The notes: generated by a model from the sequence alone, not told the origin. A stretch of DNA of 37,666 nt from Planctomycetia bacterium (GCA_005808665.1 SYLG01000017.1:1-37666); one strand, 5' to 3'. Counted from the first letter of the stretch, positions 9,165 through 18,416 are shown. Numbers and translations are program-made.

Positions 9165-9539
9165 ATGACAAAGTCAAGGATTGCACTGTCAGGGGTTTTG
9201 ATGTTTTTCGGGGCAGTCTCGGTTCAGGCCGATTCGACCTTCGGGCTTATCCCACTCAATGTGATTCGGCCCAACAAAGCGGACCTTGTTTTGCGTCAAT
9301 ACAATGCTTTCACCCCGCTTTGTTACAGCGGTGTACCTGTCCAATGGCCGAATGTAGACCCAACCGCCCGGCGATTCCCCCGATTGGGTCTTGGGGTTAG
9401 CCTGGGAATGGGCTGCAATACTTGCGGGAACTCTCAAGTCACCATTCCAGGTGCCGAGGGTGAAGTCCTGAGCGAAGGCGAAATCATGGACGGATCTGTC
9501 CGTCCCACCACCAAAATCCGGAACATTCTGGGTCGCTAA
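9165..9539 (+). CDS. Small secreted protein, antisense to the subtilisin gene tail
   Basis: 124 residues with a good Sec signal: MTKSRIALSGVLMFFGAVSVQA with likely cleavage before DS at 22/23. The mature part begins TFGLIPLNVIRPNKADLVLRQ and has a GMGCNTCGNS pair of cysteines near residues 83-90; no known domain was recognised. A TATACT at 9052-9057 could be a -10 box, but no matching -35 is seen. From 9189 on it lies opposite the last 116 codons of the protease frame with codons exactly aligned, so one of the two may be a shadow. The signal peptide extends upstream of the protease stop and is hard to explain by chance, which favours this gene being real. Confidence 0.55.
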   Translation: MTKSRIALSGVLMFFGAVSVQADSTFGLIPLNVIRPNKADLVLRQYNAFTPLCYSGVPVQWPNVDPTARRFPRLGLGVSLGMGCNTCGNSQVTIPGAEGEVLSEGEIMDGSVRPTTKIRNILGR

Positions 9540-11780
9540 ACCCGGAAAGACATTATTTAAACCGCCCTCGTGGAACAACTGATCCGCGAGGGTTTCTGCG
9601 TTTGTAGGCCTGTTTGTTTCCAATATGGTCCGCAGGAGGCCACCACTTCCCATCATGCTTGCGGAAACGCCAACCTTTCCAATGTGACTTGCTCCCCTGA
9701 CACGAATACTCTGGCCAACGCTTTTTTCAGGAACAAATCGTAGGGTCCAACCATTCAGGGTTCCCTGGTCTACCATAACCCGATCGGTAACGGAAAGGGT
9801 CCAATTTCCAGAAGCATTAATCTTGCCTAAATTCCCCATGCCTTTGGATGGTCGGTAGGATCCAGTATAGGGGGCAACCCCATCTGAAAATGCGGTGGTT
9901 GCCAAGTCTTCAAAAATAAGGTCACGGAAATTCCGTCCCGTAGCATTGCGATTAACCAACTCAAAAACCTTGCCTGCCGGAGATTTTAGAGTGATATAAA
10001 GATCGGATAAATCCGAGTGGGTTATGTTAAGGCCAACCTGAATGCGCTCTACCGTTACTCCTTTGGGAATGGAAAGGACGGAGGTACTTGTCCTGAGGTC
10101 CCGGATAGCCACTTTATTTGTATTTGACCAGGATACAGACCCAGCAAGGGTAGTTACCAACCGGAATGAATCTGTCGCCTCTCCTGATTTTCCGTTGTGA
10201 TTTTGATCCAGGGCGTTTCCATTAAGGTCCTTGACTCCCGCTTTTACTAAAAGAGTATAAGTACCAAGTCCTGTTTGGGTGGTCATGGACCCAACAAATG
10301 CCTTGGTGGATTGTCCATTAACCGCGACCCAGGTCAGGGGGATCATCTTTCCAGTAGGACTGGTGAGGGATATGTTGGGAGCAAGAGTAGCCAGATTGAT
10401 TGGCTCGGAAAATTCGATCCGGATTTGACTGATCTGGTCCGAACGGTTCCCTGAAAAGTCCCCGGACAAAACAAAAGGAAACACCTCATCGACCGCAAGC
10501 GTTTCCACTTCTGCCAGAGCCCTATCCAGATTGAGGCGGCCACCCGTGGTAGTTTTCCCCAAAAGGGATGCGGATAGGTCGCTTTGTTCCATTACGGCCT
10601 TGATGATTTCAACATAGCTCAAATCGGGCCGACGATCCCATAATAAGCTCAGGGCTCCTGTAACAAAGGGAGTTGCCATGGATGTGCCACTTAATAGGCC
10701 GAATTTATTCCCGGGAAGAGTGCTAATTATCTCCTCTCCGGGTGCGCCAATATCTACTGATGTCTTGCCGAAGTTACTAAACCACGAAAGTTGATCCTGT
10801 GCCGATGTGCTCGCCACCACAACCACATTGTCATGAATGAAACTGGCCGGATAGGAGGCATTTGTATCGATGTTCACCGATTCATTGCCGGCAGCTGCCA
10901 CGACCAAATGTCCCTTATTCCGGGCCCTGTCCATGGCCTCGGCAAGGGTTGTGCTAAAACCTGCCCCACCCCACGAATTGTTGGAAATCCTTGCTCCTTT
11001 GGAGACGGCATAATCCAAGGCGGATATTGCCCCTGTCAAGTCACCGAATCCTTGCGAATCAAGAAACTTCAGGGCCATAATGCGGGCGTTTGGATTGACC
11101 CCGGTTATCCCGATTTCATTGTTTGCATTGGCTGCTATGATACCCGCAATATGGGTGCCGTGACCATTATCATCCATGGGATTGCCCGTCCCATTCACAA
11201 AATTGGCACCGAAAACATCGTCTACAAATCCATTCTTGTCATCATCGATTCCATTTCCCGATATTTCCGCCGGGTTGGTCCACATCCTTGAGGCCAAATC
11301 CGGGTGGGTATAATCCACTCCGGTATCGATAATGGCGACAAGTGTGCCGCCTGTTCCCTGAAATCGGGAAAGAGCTGGCAAGGCATGAATGTCCGCCCCT
11401 GGAAAACCCCCGTCAGGCCCTGGATTTGCCAACCCCCATTGTTCCTGAAATAGTGGATCATTGAAGAAAAGTTTGGAATCCATCAACCGGTCCGCTTCAA
11501 CATGCAAAACGGACTTGTTAAGTGATATTTTGGCAAGGGCAGCTTCCATGGTTGTTCCGGCGGGAATCGACCACAGCCCAAGTTCCGGGAGCAAATCCCA
11601 AGTCTTTAAAAGTTGGCTTCCGGCAACCGGGTTGGGCCAATATTCCGGTCGAATCGAGGCATTTAGCGTAACAAAAATACCAGGCGTTGGATCAAAAGAA
11701 GCAGGGACTTCCCTGGATTCCAGGGATTCCAGTCGGGGAACAAACAATCCACGCATGCCCTTGCTCAAAGGGACACCCAC
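9189..11780 (-). CDS. Secreted subtilisin-like serine protease (S8) with P domain
   Basis: An extracellular endopeptidase, 863 residues from GTG 11780; an ATG at 11756 eight codons later is an alternative start. Residues 16-28 (RLESLESREVPAS) carry the LExLExRxVPA export signature, followed by a propeptide-like region. The catalytic triad is D152 (IIDTGVDYTHP), H207 (NGHGTH) and S367 (SGTSMATP), with N299 (AAAGNE) as oxyanion residue. A calcium-site-like DDDKNGFVDD segment lies near 179-188. Residues 430-545 resemble an Ig-like SbsA domain, and 565-685 a proprotein-convertase P domain ending GTLNGWTLRFVPE. The last 175 residues match nothing I recognise, and their final 116 codons lie opposite the gene at 9165-9539, so the true end may differ. 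It stands alone, 198 bases from nadE. Confidence 0.88.
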   Translation of the reverse strand: MGVPLSKGMRGLFVPRLESLESREVPASFDPTPGIFVTLNASIRPEYWPNPVAGSQLLKTWDLLPELGLWSIPAGTTMEAALAKISLNKSVLHVEADRLMDSKLFFNDPLFQEQWGLANPGPDGGFPGADIHALPALSRFQGTGGTLVAIIDTGVDYTHPDLASRMWTNPAEISGNGIDDDKNGFVDDVFGANFVNGTGNPMDDNGHGTHIAGIIAANANNEIGITGVNPNARIMALKFLDSQGFGDLTGAISALDYAVSKGARISNNSWGGAGFSTTLAEAMDRARNKGHLVVAAAGNESVNIDTNASYPASFIHDNVVVVASTSAQDQLSWFSNFGKTSVDIGAPGEEIISTLPGNKFGLLSGTSMATPFVTGALSLLWDRRPDLSYVEIIKAVMEQSDLSASLLGKTTTGGRLNLDRALAEVETLAVDEVFPFVLSGDFSGNRSDQISQIRIEFSEPINLATLAPNISLTSPTGKMIPLTWVAVNGQSTKAFVGSMTTQTGLGTYTLLVKAGVKDLNGNALDQNHNGKSGEATDSFRLVTTLAGSVSWSNTNKVAIRDLRTSTSVLSIPKGVTVERIQVGLNITHSDLSDLYITLKSPAGKVFELVNRNATGRNFRDLIFEDLATTAFSDGVAPYTGSYRPSKGMGNLGKINASGNWTLSVTDRVMVDQGTLNGWTLRFVPEKSVGQSIRVRGASHIGKVGVSASMMGSGGLLRTILETNRPTNAETLADQLFHEGGLNNVFPGLATQNVPDFGGGTDRSVHDFAFAQDFTLGTWNGDLRVPASIAAHSQANPKTQSGESPGGWVYIRPLDRYTAVTKRGESIVLTQNKVRFVGPNHIEWDKPEGRIGLNRDCPEKHQNP

Positions 11781-11978
11781 CCAGCTTATAGTTGGAGTTG
11801 ATTGCTAATTGGAAAGAGGGGCGTTTCTTCCCACTTGGTCCTTCGATCATAAGGTAGAGCCTTAATTTTTTATGAAGGAAATCCAGTAGATTTTTCACAT
11901 CACTTGGCAAAAACGAACGATTATAACGGTTGAGGGAACCGCCGGAAAAATAACATTGGGTTCCTGATTTGCCTTTGT

Positions 11979-14000
11979 TCAAAACCAAGGGATCGAACCG
12001 AGATCCGATGGCATGCGCCAATCCCCTCTGGGGGATAAGCTTATTGTCCCAACTTTGGGGCCATCCGGTAAAGTGGATCGCTTGTATTGTTGGGTTGCAA
12101 AGCGGTGGAGAAAAACGCCCAACCAATGGCGGATCTCGTTTTCAGTCCAAGGTTTATCGAATTTGACCTGCCTCGCCAAAAAGAGAAGCTTTTCCGAGGA
12201 GGCTCCATACCTGAGAAAGTGGTAAAGGAAAAAGTCGTGCAATTCATAGGGTCCAACGGTCTTTTCGGTTTCCTGGGCGAAGGTACCATCATGAGTGAAT
12301 GGCAATAGTTCCGGGGAAATAGGCGTTTCCACAATGTCCAATAGAACTTTTTGAATCGGACCATCAAACTCCTGTCGGGCAGCATACTCCACCAAAAACT
12401 TTACCAGCGTTTTGGGTATGCTTGTGTTTGGGTTGTACATACTCATGTGGTCAGCATTAAATGTGCACCACCCTAATGCCAACTCGGACATATCCCCCGT
12501 TCCAACCACAAACCCACGGTTCATCAATAGCATGGTTCGCGTTCTGGCCTGGACATTTTCAAAAACCAAATCGGGTTGTCCCTGTTTCGTTTTCAAGGCC
12601 TCCATGAACCCAACCAAGTCCATGGATTGAATGTCGATTCCAAAAGGCTTGTGCTGCAATAATTTCAACTGGTCCAAACAGGACTGACGAATATCAATCC
12701 TTGCTGACCCCGTTTTTATTTGCTCCATCAAAGTTAGGGCATTGGCAAGGGTCCGACTTGAAGTTCCAAACCCAGGCATGGTCACGGCATCAATCCAGCT
12801 TCGGCCCAAGCCCAAGCGATCGGCCACCTTGGCACACACTAATAACGCCAGGGTCGAATCCAGGCCTCCCGAGACGCCAATTGCAACCCGTTCAAGGTTT
12901 AGTTTTTCGACCCTGCCCGCCAATCCAACCACTTGGGTCTGGAAAATTTCATGGCACCGCTCCGCCAAAGTCGATGGCTCAGAAGGAACAAAGGGGTGGG
13001 CATCCACGACACGGTAAAACCTTTTTTTCGGCGGTCCATCCCCAACAGAATTGCTATTCATGCAGCAATTGCGATATCGAATAGTCGGCTCCAGGCCCTG
13101 CCCAAAGGATTTCATTCGCAGTCGGTCCGTCTGCAGTTTGGCAATATCCACATCAGCCAAAATCATTTGGCTTTCAGGATGAAACCGTTCTCCCTGGGCC
13201 AAAAGGGATCCATTTTCAAGGATCATCAGGTCCCCATCAAAGACAAGGTCGGTGCTTGATTCACCGGGTCCCGCCGAGGCATAAACATATCCAGCAATAC
13301 ACCTTGCTGATTGGGCGGTGGCCAGGATCCGGCGAAATGGGGCTTTCCCGAGCACGGCATTGCTGGCACTCGGGTTCAGGATCAGGTGGGCCCCTTGCAT
13401 GGCCAAAAATCCACTCGGTGCTTGAGGTACCCAAAGATCTTCACAGATCTCAATCCCCATGCCAAACCCAAATGGCCTTTGGTCCGTAGGGTCCCATTTA
13501 AACACCAAATCCGTGCCAAAAGGAGTCCCTTGGAATGGGCCTGATTCCAACCAACCGCCCTGGACACCAAACCCGGGGGAGAAGTGCCTTTGCTCATAAA
13601 ATTCGGAGTAGTTGGGCAGAAACGATTTGGGAACAATCCCCTTTACTACTCCCCCTAAAACGACTGCGGCGACATTGTAAAGTTTGTCGCCATTGGCCCA
13701 AGGTAAACCAACCACCAAAGCCATGTGGGGCCATTTTTCCGAATATTGAACCACTTCCGTAAAGGCTTTCATGGCTGCCTTTAGTAATTGCGGCTGGAGG
13801 AACAAATCACCACAGGTATACCCTGTAAGGCAAAGTTCCCCAAATAGTATTACATCCGCCTCCTGATCCTGGGCCTTCCCTGCCAATTGGAGGATCCGTT
13901 TTGCATTGGACGCTGGATCAGCAAGAGCAACCTTTTGGCGGGCAGCAGCAACGCGAACATAGCCGTGTTGGGAAATCGTATCGGAAGGTGGGAGATCCAT
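11979..14000 (-). CDS. nadE: Glutamine-dependent NAD+ synthetase
   Basis: The last step of NAD synthesis: amidation of nicotinic acid adenine dinucleotide with ammonia channelled from glutamine. Two domains: an N-terminal nitrilase-type glutaminase with E55 (FGELCLTGY), K125 (PKSFLPNYSEFYE) and C186 (GIEICEDLW), and a C-terminal synthetase with the PP-loop SGGLDST at residues 377-383. The segment ARTRTMLLMN and the GTGDMSELALGW block follow. 673 residues, the size of the long, two-domain form. The frame is open to an ATG at 14027, but the CGGAGG ribosome site sits 6 bases before the ATG at 14000, so that start is chosen. It diverges from mqo. Confidence 0.96.
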   Translation of the reverse strand: MDLPPSDTISQHGYVRVAAARQKVALADPASNAKRILQLAGKAQDQEADVILFGELCLTGYTCGDLFLQPQLLKAAMKAFTEVVQYSEKWPHMALVVGLPWANGDKLYNVAAVVLGGVVKGIVPKSFLPNYSEFYEQRHFSPGFGVQGGWLESGPFQGTPFGTDLVFKWDPTDQRPFGFGMGIEICEDLWVPQAPSGFLAMQGAHLILNPSASNAVLGKAPFRRILATAQSARCIAGYVYASAGPGESSTDLVFDGDLMILENGSLLAQGERFHPESQMILADVDIAKLQTDRLRMKSFGQGLEPTIRYRNCCMNSNSVGDGPPKKRFYRVVDAHPFVPSEPSTLAERCHEIFQTQVVGLAGRVEKLNLERVAIGVSGGLDSTLALLVCAKVADRLGLGRSWIDAVTMPGFGTSSRTLANALTLMEQIKTGSARIDIRQSCLDQLKLLQHKPFGIDIQSMDLVGFMEALKTKQGQPDLVFENVQARTRTMLLMNRGFVVGTGDMSELALGWCTFNADHMSMYNPNTSIPKTLVKFLVEYAARQEFDGPIQKVLLDIVETPISPELLPFTHDGTFAQETEKTVGPYELHDFFLYHFLRYGASSEKLLFLARQVKFDKPWTENEIRHWLGVFLHRFATQQYKRSTLPDGPKVGTISLSPRGDWRMPSDLGSIPWF

Positions 14001-14006
14001 GAATTG

Positions 14007-14048
14007 CCTCCGGGATATTTTATACATTTTTCAACCGATCCGTTTCGA
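14007..14048 (-). promoter_or_regulatory. Possible nadE promoter and ribosome site
   Basis: On the minus strand a TCGAAA (14043-14048) and TATAAA (14019-14024) are 18 bases apart, a weak sigma-70-type match. CGGAGG at 14007-14012 is the ribosome site for the ATG at 14000. If the promoter is real the leader would be very short and begin near the ribosome site. Confidence 0.3.
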
Positions 14049-14281
14049 GCCGACTAGCTCCCGACCCTAAGGTCCTTTGGCCAGGCGGTACAATCGTCAA
14101 GTTTTATCCAACCCTCCCCCATTGGATCCCTTTAGGCCACGATCGCCTTACCTTTATGGCGTTTCCCAGGGGGCCACCTATCGGAGGTCAGGTCCTAAAC
14201 CGCTAAGATATCCTCAGGAAAAAGGAATTGGCCACCAGGCAAAGATGGGCATTGACTTCGTTCATTGGGAGTTGGGAATCC

Positions 14282-15790
14282 ATGAGTTTCGGCAAAGAAA
14301 TAATGAACCCTGATGTTATCCTGATTGGTAGTGGAGTCATGTCCTCCCACTTGGGAGCCCTTATCAAAAGTCTCGATCCAAAGGCTAGCATTCAGGTTTA
14401 TGAATCGACCTCTGACCTTGCCCGTGAAAGCTCTGACGGCTGGAACAATGCTGGAACGGGCCATGCAGGCCTTTGTGAATTGAGTTACACCCCGCACAGA
14501 AACCCCGATGGATCGGTTAATGTAACAAAGGCTATTGAAATATTTGAACAGTTTGAACAATCACGACAATTTTGGAGCTACGCTGTCTCGAAAGGAATGA
14601 TCCATTCCCCTAAAGAATTCATCAACTCCGTACCCCACATCAGTTTTGTCCATGGTCAGGAACAGGTCGATTTTCTCAGGTCCAGGCACCAGGGAATGTC
14701 CGCCCATCATTTCTTCCAGGATATGGTCTACACAACCGACCGAAAGACGATTGGGTCCTGGGCTCCGCTACTACTGGACGGGAGAGATGATGTCCCGATT
14801 GCCGCCACCAGGATGGACAATGGGACGGATGTTAACTTTGGTGAGGTATCCCGAAAACTCCTTGGATGGCTTGGGCAACAGCAAGATTGTGGCATTGCCA
14901 CAAGGCACCGGGTGGAGGGGTTAAAAAAAACCGACCTCGGCTGGCAAATCAGGGTTAAAAACCTCGAAACAGGCAAGTATCATTTCAATGAAACAAAATT
15001 TGTATTTATTGGGGCCGGGGGAGGAAGCCTGCCACTCCTTCAAAAGTCAGCCATTCCCGAAAGCAAAGGGATTGGAGGGTTTCCCATTGGGGGTCAATGG
15101 TTGATTTGTGATAATCCCGAAATTGTAAAACAGCATCAGGCAAAAGTGTACGGCCAAGCTCTTGGGGCGGCTCCCACGATGGCCGTTCCCCACTTGGATA
15201 CCCGTATACTTGACGGAAAAAAGACCCTGCTTTTTGGCCCTTTTGGCTCATGGACTACCAAATTTCTCCACAAGACTGGCCACTGGACGGATCTTCCGTT
15301 TTCCATCCGACCGGGTAATCTTTTCACCTTGATCAATGTCGGCATTCGAAACCTTGACCTTGTTGGGTATTTGGTCAAACAGGGGCTGCAAAGCATGGCC
15401 AACCGTCTGGAGACCCTCCATTTGTTCTATCCAGGTGCCAAAGCAGCCGACTGGAGGTTGATCGATGCGGGTATCCGGGTCCAAGCCATCAAGAAAACCG
15501 ATGGGAAATCGGGAATCGTCCATTATGGGACCGAGGTAATAACGAACAGGGAACGAACGATTTCCGCCCTCCTTGGGGCATCCCCTGGTGCTTCTGTTTG
15601 CGTAAACATTGTCCTCGAAGTGATTCAAACATGCCTTCCCCACCTACTCCATTCGGAACAGGGAAAGGCTCGGATAAAAGAGGTTGTTCCTACTTTTGGG
15701 ATGAATGCAATCCTACCCGCAAACGCCTCCAGGTTCAACGAAGTCAGCAAAAAAGCCACTGAAAACCTCCAGCTCCTGCGGGATGGCTGA
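14282..15790 (+). CDS. mqo: Malate:quinone oxidoreductase
   Basis: An FAD-dependent, membrane-associated enzyme that oxidises malate to oxaloacetate and passes electrons to the quinone pool. It replaces or supplements NAD-malate dehydrogenase in the citric acid cycle. 502 residues from the ATG at 14282, the family length; an upstream in-frame ATG at 14228 is less likely because GGGAGTTGGGA precedes 14282. The FAD-binding DVILIGSGVMSS is at residues 11-22. Family segments GWNNAGTGHAGLCELSYTP, FVFIGAGGGSLPLLQKSAIPE, FGPFGSW and GTEVITNRERTISALLGASPGAS are all present. Single gene, convergent with the C45-type gene 47 bases away. Confidence 0.96.
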   Translation: MSFGKEIMNPDVILIGSGVMSSHLGALIKSLDPKASIQVYESTSDLARESSDGWNNAGTGHAGLCELSYTPHRNPDGSVNVTKAIEIFEQFEQSRQFWSYAVSKGMIHSPKEFINSVPHISFVHGQEQVDFLRSRHQGMSAHHFFQDMVYTTDRKTIGSWAPLLLDGRDDVPIAATRMDNGTDVNFGEVSRKLLGWLGQQQDCGIATRHRVEGLKKTDLGWQIRVKNLETGKYHFNETKFVFIGAGGGSLPLLQKSAIPESKGIGGFPIGGQWLICDNPEIVKQHQAKVYGQALGAAPTMAVPHLDTRILDGKKTLLFGPFGSWTTKFLHKTGHWTDLPFSIRPGNLFTLINVGIRNLDLVGYLVKQGLQSMANRLETLHLFYPGAKAADWRLIDAGIRVQAIKKTDGKSGIVHYGTEVITNRERTISALLGASPGASVCVNIVLEVIQTCLPHLLHSEQGKARIKEVVPTFGMNAILPANASRFNEVSKKATENLQLLRDG

Positions 15791-15812
15791 ACCCAAAGGA
15801 ACCAGCCAATGG

Positions 15813-15841
15813 ATAAATCCGGTATTTCCTCCCTGATTTAT
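15813..15841. terminator. Weak hairpin between convergent genes
   Basis: ATAAATC (15813-15819) and GATTTAT (15835-15841) can pair as a 7-base stem with a 15-base loop between the stops of mqo and the C45-type gene. There is no T run on either side, so termination here is only a possibility. Confidence 0.25.
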
Positions 15842-17010
15842 CGTTTTAATGCTTTGGCCAATTCCAATCGCACCAAAGGTCCGGCGCTGGAAGGCGGGCC
15901 GGCAAATGAAACCCAAAGGTCCAGTGCCTCGGTATCGAAGACCATCGTTTGAAGTGTTTTTCTGTCGAGGCGGACAGCATTCAGGCATTGCCTGATGTTT
16001 TCCACCGAAAAGGGATCTGGTTTCAGGGAATTTTCGAGGTAAGAAAGTCGCTCAAGCGATTTGAACGGGTAATTTGGTTTTTCAGGTTTGTGTTCCGCCA
16101 AACAAAAGTGGTTGGTACAGCAGGCTAAACCATTTTTGGGGAATCGCCTGAGAACCTTTTCCGGGGAGATTTCCAAAACAGCCACCTGTTTTCGATCGGC
16201 AATCAAAAGGTTGGTGGTGCAGGTTCGTTTGCATTGCCTGAGGAGGATGATTGCCTCCTCAATGGTTGTGCATTCCTCCAGGACCATCCGATAGGTAATG
16301 GCATAGGGTATGCCTTCCGGGTCGAATCGTTTCTGGCCTTGTTTGACATCAATAACTTCGTGGATGGCAAGGGCCAGGCCCGCATCATTTATGCCGGAAA
16401 GGACCCCAACCAATCCGGGAAAGCCAATGGAAACGAAACTTCGTTTCCCATGCGGTTGGTATACCGTAACCAGGCTGTACCTATGAACCTGGGCCACGGC
16501 AGGGTAATCAAGATTTCGTGCCAAAACGGTACCCTTGGCAAAAGATTTTCCAGGCTCGAGGGCCATCCCAGAGCAGAGAACAAACTTTTTGAGGTCGAAC
16601 ATCGTATTTCCCGCCACAAGGGATTCCCAAGTGGCACCCGATGCGGAATGAATGGTGCGAAGTTCCTCCTGATACGCTTTGGGCAAATGATCGACCATCC
16701 CCTGCCCGATTTTCAAAAGCAAGGGAAAGGTAAATTCCACGCCATAAAGCCTGGCCAAGGCCCGCGGGTACTCAAGAACTCCTGGAGCTTGGACAAGGGC
16801 CAGTTTTCCCACCGCCTCCCCCATCTCTTTTGGTGTACCCCGAACATGAAGCAGCGGAATGCCGCCGACAATTTCCATCCGGCCCGAATGGGATTGTCTG
16901 GGTTGGTAAACCAAACCTGATGGGGGCCCTTGGGTTGGAGTTTGTACCGCTAGCCATGGGGTGAGGGACACCGCAAGAAGGAGGAAAAAGGGGATTGGAA
17001 ATAATCTCAT
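15838..17010 (-). CDS. Secreted C45-type N-terminal nucleophile amidohydrolase / acyltransferase
   Basis: 390 residues with a Sec signal (MRLFPIPFFLLLAVSLTPWLA). It resembles the acyl-CoA:6-aminopenicillanic acid acyltransferase-like (peptidase C45) family. These proteins cut themselves to expose an N-terminal Cys that hydrolyses or transfers acyl amides. The probable nucleophile is C146 in LCSGMALE; the following GTVLARNLDYP (about 159-169) and GFPGLVGVLSGINDAGLALAIHEV match the family pattern, and the later GLACCTNHF fits the conserved C-terminal block. The ATG at 17010 has AGGGTGA just upstream. The natural substrate is unknown; bile-salt-like or acyl-amide hydrolysis in the periplasm is an inference. 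It diverges from rmlD with 72 bases between. Confidence 0.8.
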   Translation of the reverse strand: MRLFPIPFFLLLAVSLTPWLAVQTPTQGPPSGLVYQPRQSHSGRMEIVGGIPLLHVRGTPKEMGEAVGKLALVQAPGVLEYPRALARLYGVEFTFPLLLKIGQGMVDHLPKAYQEELRTIHSASGATWESLVAGNTMFDLKKFVLCSGMALEPGKSFAKGTVLARNLDYPAVAQVHRYSLVTVYQPHGKRSFVSIGFPGLVGVLSGINDAGLALAIHEVIDVKQGQKRFDPEGIPYAITYRMVLEECTTIEEAIILLRQCKRTCTTNLLIADRKQVAVLEISPEKVLRRFPKNGLACCTNHFCLAEHKPEKPNYPFKSLERLSYLENSLKPDPFSVENIRQCLNAVRLDRKTLQTMVFDTEALDLWVSFAGPPSSAGPLVRLELAKALKR

Positions 17011-17082
17011 GGTTCACCCTGGGATTGGAAAATGAATTTAGTTCATAATAATGGACTATATCCTATAGGACTCCGGTGAACG

Positions 17083-17997
17083 ATGTCAGCCTCAATCCCT
17101 CTATTTCTATCCCAAAAAGCCAATCCCCAAATTGCCTTGCTCGGAGCCCAGGGTCAATTGGGGCAATGTTTTATGTCCCTTGGGTTGCCCAATTTGGTAG
17201 CCTTTTCACGGGAGGATGCCGACCTAACCCAACCCCAGAAACTGTCCAAAAAATTTAAGGATTTGGCACCGGATTTGGTTATCAATTGCGGAGCTTACAA
17301 TTTGGTGGACAAAGCCGAAACCGATTATGGACCATGTACCGAAGTCAACGCTCTTGGAGTAATGCACCTGGCCCAAATTTGTAAGGAAATCGGCGCACCC
17401 TTGGTAACCTACAGCACCGACCATGTATTTGGCGGCCCCGCCAAAAGAGATTCCCTTGGTTCCCCAATTCCCTGGGTGGAAACGGACATTCCCTGTCCAA
17501 TAAGTGTTTATGGGGCAAGCAAATTTGCGGGGGAATGCCTGGCCAAGGCGTCCTGGGAAAAATGCTATCTGATTCGGACTTGTGGGCTTTATGGCATTTC
17601 CGGTCCAGGAGGCAAGGGAGGTAATTTTGTCGAAGCCATCCTTCGGGCGGTTTCCCTGGGCAAACCATTGCGGGTTGTGGCAGACCAGATCTGCACACCA
17701 ACCTCGGTAAAAAACTTGGCCCGGGCAACCCTTCAACTTTTAGGGCATTTTGGGCCAGGGACCTATCACCTGACCGATCAAGGGAGTTCCACATGGCATG
17801 CGTTTGCCCAAAGGATAATTCAGGAGGCAGGGCTAATGGTCGAGGTTACCCCGCTTACTTCGGCGGATTGGCCCGCAGCAGCAAAGCGCCCTGCGTTCAG
17901 CGTTTTGGGCTCCATCCACTCGGGCAATCCTCAATTTCCAAGGCAAATACCATGGCAAGATTCACTTGGGGATTACATAAAGCAAAGGGGTTCCTGA
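17083..17997 (+). CDS. rmlD: dTDP-4-dehydrorhamnose reductase
   Basis: An NAD(P)H-dependent short-chain reductase that makes dTDP-L-rhamnose for envelope polysaccharide. The 304 residues show an N-terminal Rossmann motif GAQGQLG at 21-27, DLVINCGAYNLVDKAE at 64-79, STDHVFGG near 111, and the catalytic YGASK with Y143 and K147. The C-terminal sugar-binding part ends the protein at the usual place. The first 14 residues form a short non-family extension. No rmlA, rmlB or rmlC is adjacent, so the pathway genes are scattered; a related sugar-nucleotide reductase cannot be excluded. Confidence 0.9.
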   Translation: MSASIPLFLSQKANPQIALLGAQGQLGQCFMSLGLPNLVAFSREDADLTQPQKLSKKFKDLAPDLVINCGAYNLVDKAETDYGPCTEVNALGVMHLAQICKEIGAPLVTYSTDHVFGGPAKRDSLGSPIPWVETDIPCPISVYGASKFAGECLAKASWEKCYLIRTCGLYGISGPGGKGGNFVEAILRAVSLGKPLRVVADQICTPTSVKNLARATLQLLGHFGPGTYHLTDQGSSTWHAFAQRIIQEAGLMVEVTPLTSADWPAAAKRPAFSVLGSIHSGNPQFPRQIPWQDSLGDYIKQRGS

Positions 17998-18047
17998 AGC
18001 CATTGGAAGGTTGATTTGGCAGGACATTTGACTTTGGGACTTGCGAA

Positions 18048-18416
18048 GTGGACCATGTTACCCAAAATAGCCCCATGATCGAGAATTCCCTCCCTAACCC
18101 TGATGGCAATGCGATTCCAAGGTCCCAGGAGGACCGGCGCAAGGATACCATACCTGTTGCCTTTGAACGGCGAACCGGATTGGATCGGCGCATCCCGGAA
18201 GAAAAACGGCGGATGATAGATCCCGTTACCTTCGAAAAGGAATACACGGAGGAAGAAACCGCATTCCTGAAAGCCATCGACCTTTATAAACGAATCAATC
18301 GACGACCGTTCCCAACCTGCTGCGAGGTCCTTGAGGTATTAATGGCCCTGGGCTATCGGAAGGTCGCAGAGCCCACCCCACTTCCCGGGCTGCCCATGCC
18401 AAAATCGCATCAATAA
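18048..18416 (+). CDS. Small conserved protein of unknown function
   Basis: 122 residues from the GTG at 18048, or 113 from the ATG at 18075; neither start has a clear ribosome site. The first half is charged and probably disordered, with a repeated basic pattern (EDRRKD, ERRTGLDRRIPEEKRR). The second half, FLKAIDLYKRINRRPFPTCC then EVLEVLMALGYRKV at about 75-107, is a compact helical segment of a kind that I associate with planctomycete proteins only. It follows rmlD by 50 bases and is convergent with the MutS-like gene 10 bases away. No enzymatic motif is seen; a small DNA- or RNA-binding protein would fit the basic helices but is speculation. Confidence 0.68.
   Translation: MDHVTQNSPMIENSLPNPDGNAIPRSQEDRRKDTIPVAFERRTGLDRRIPEEKRRMIDPVTFEKEYTEEETAFLKAIDLYKRINRRPFPTCCEVLEVLMALGYRKVAEPTPLPGLPMPKSHQ

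Noticed and set aside
11692-12126. Minus-strand ORF bridging the protease start and nadE end
   Set aside because: It overlaps both real genes in another frame and has no domain.
16234-16920. 228-codon plus-strand ORF opposite the C45-type gene
   Set aside because: Antisense to a gene with a signal peptide and family motifs; no domain in the plus frame.
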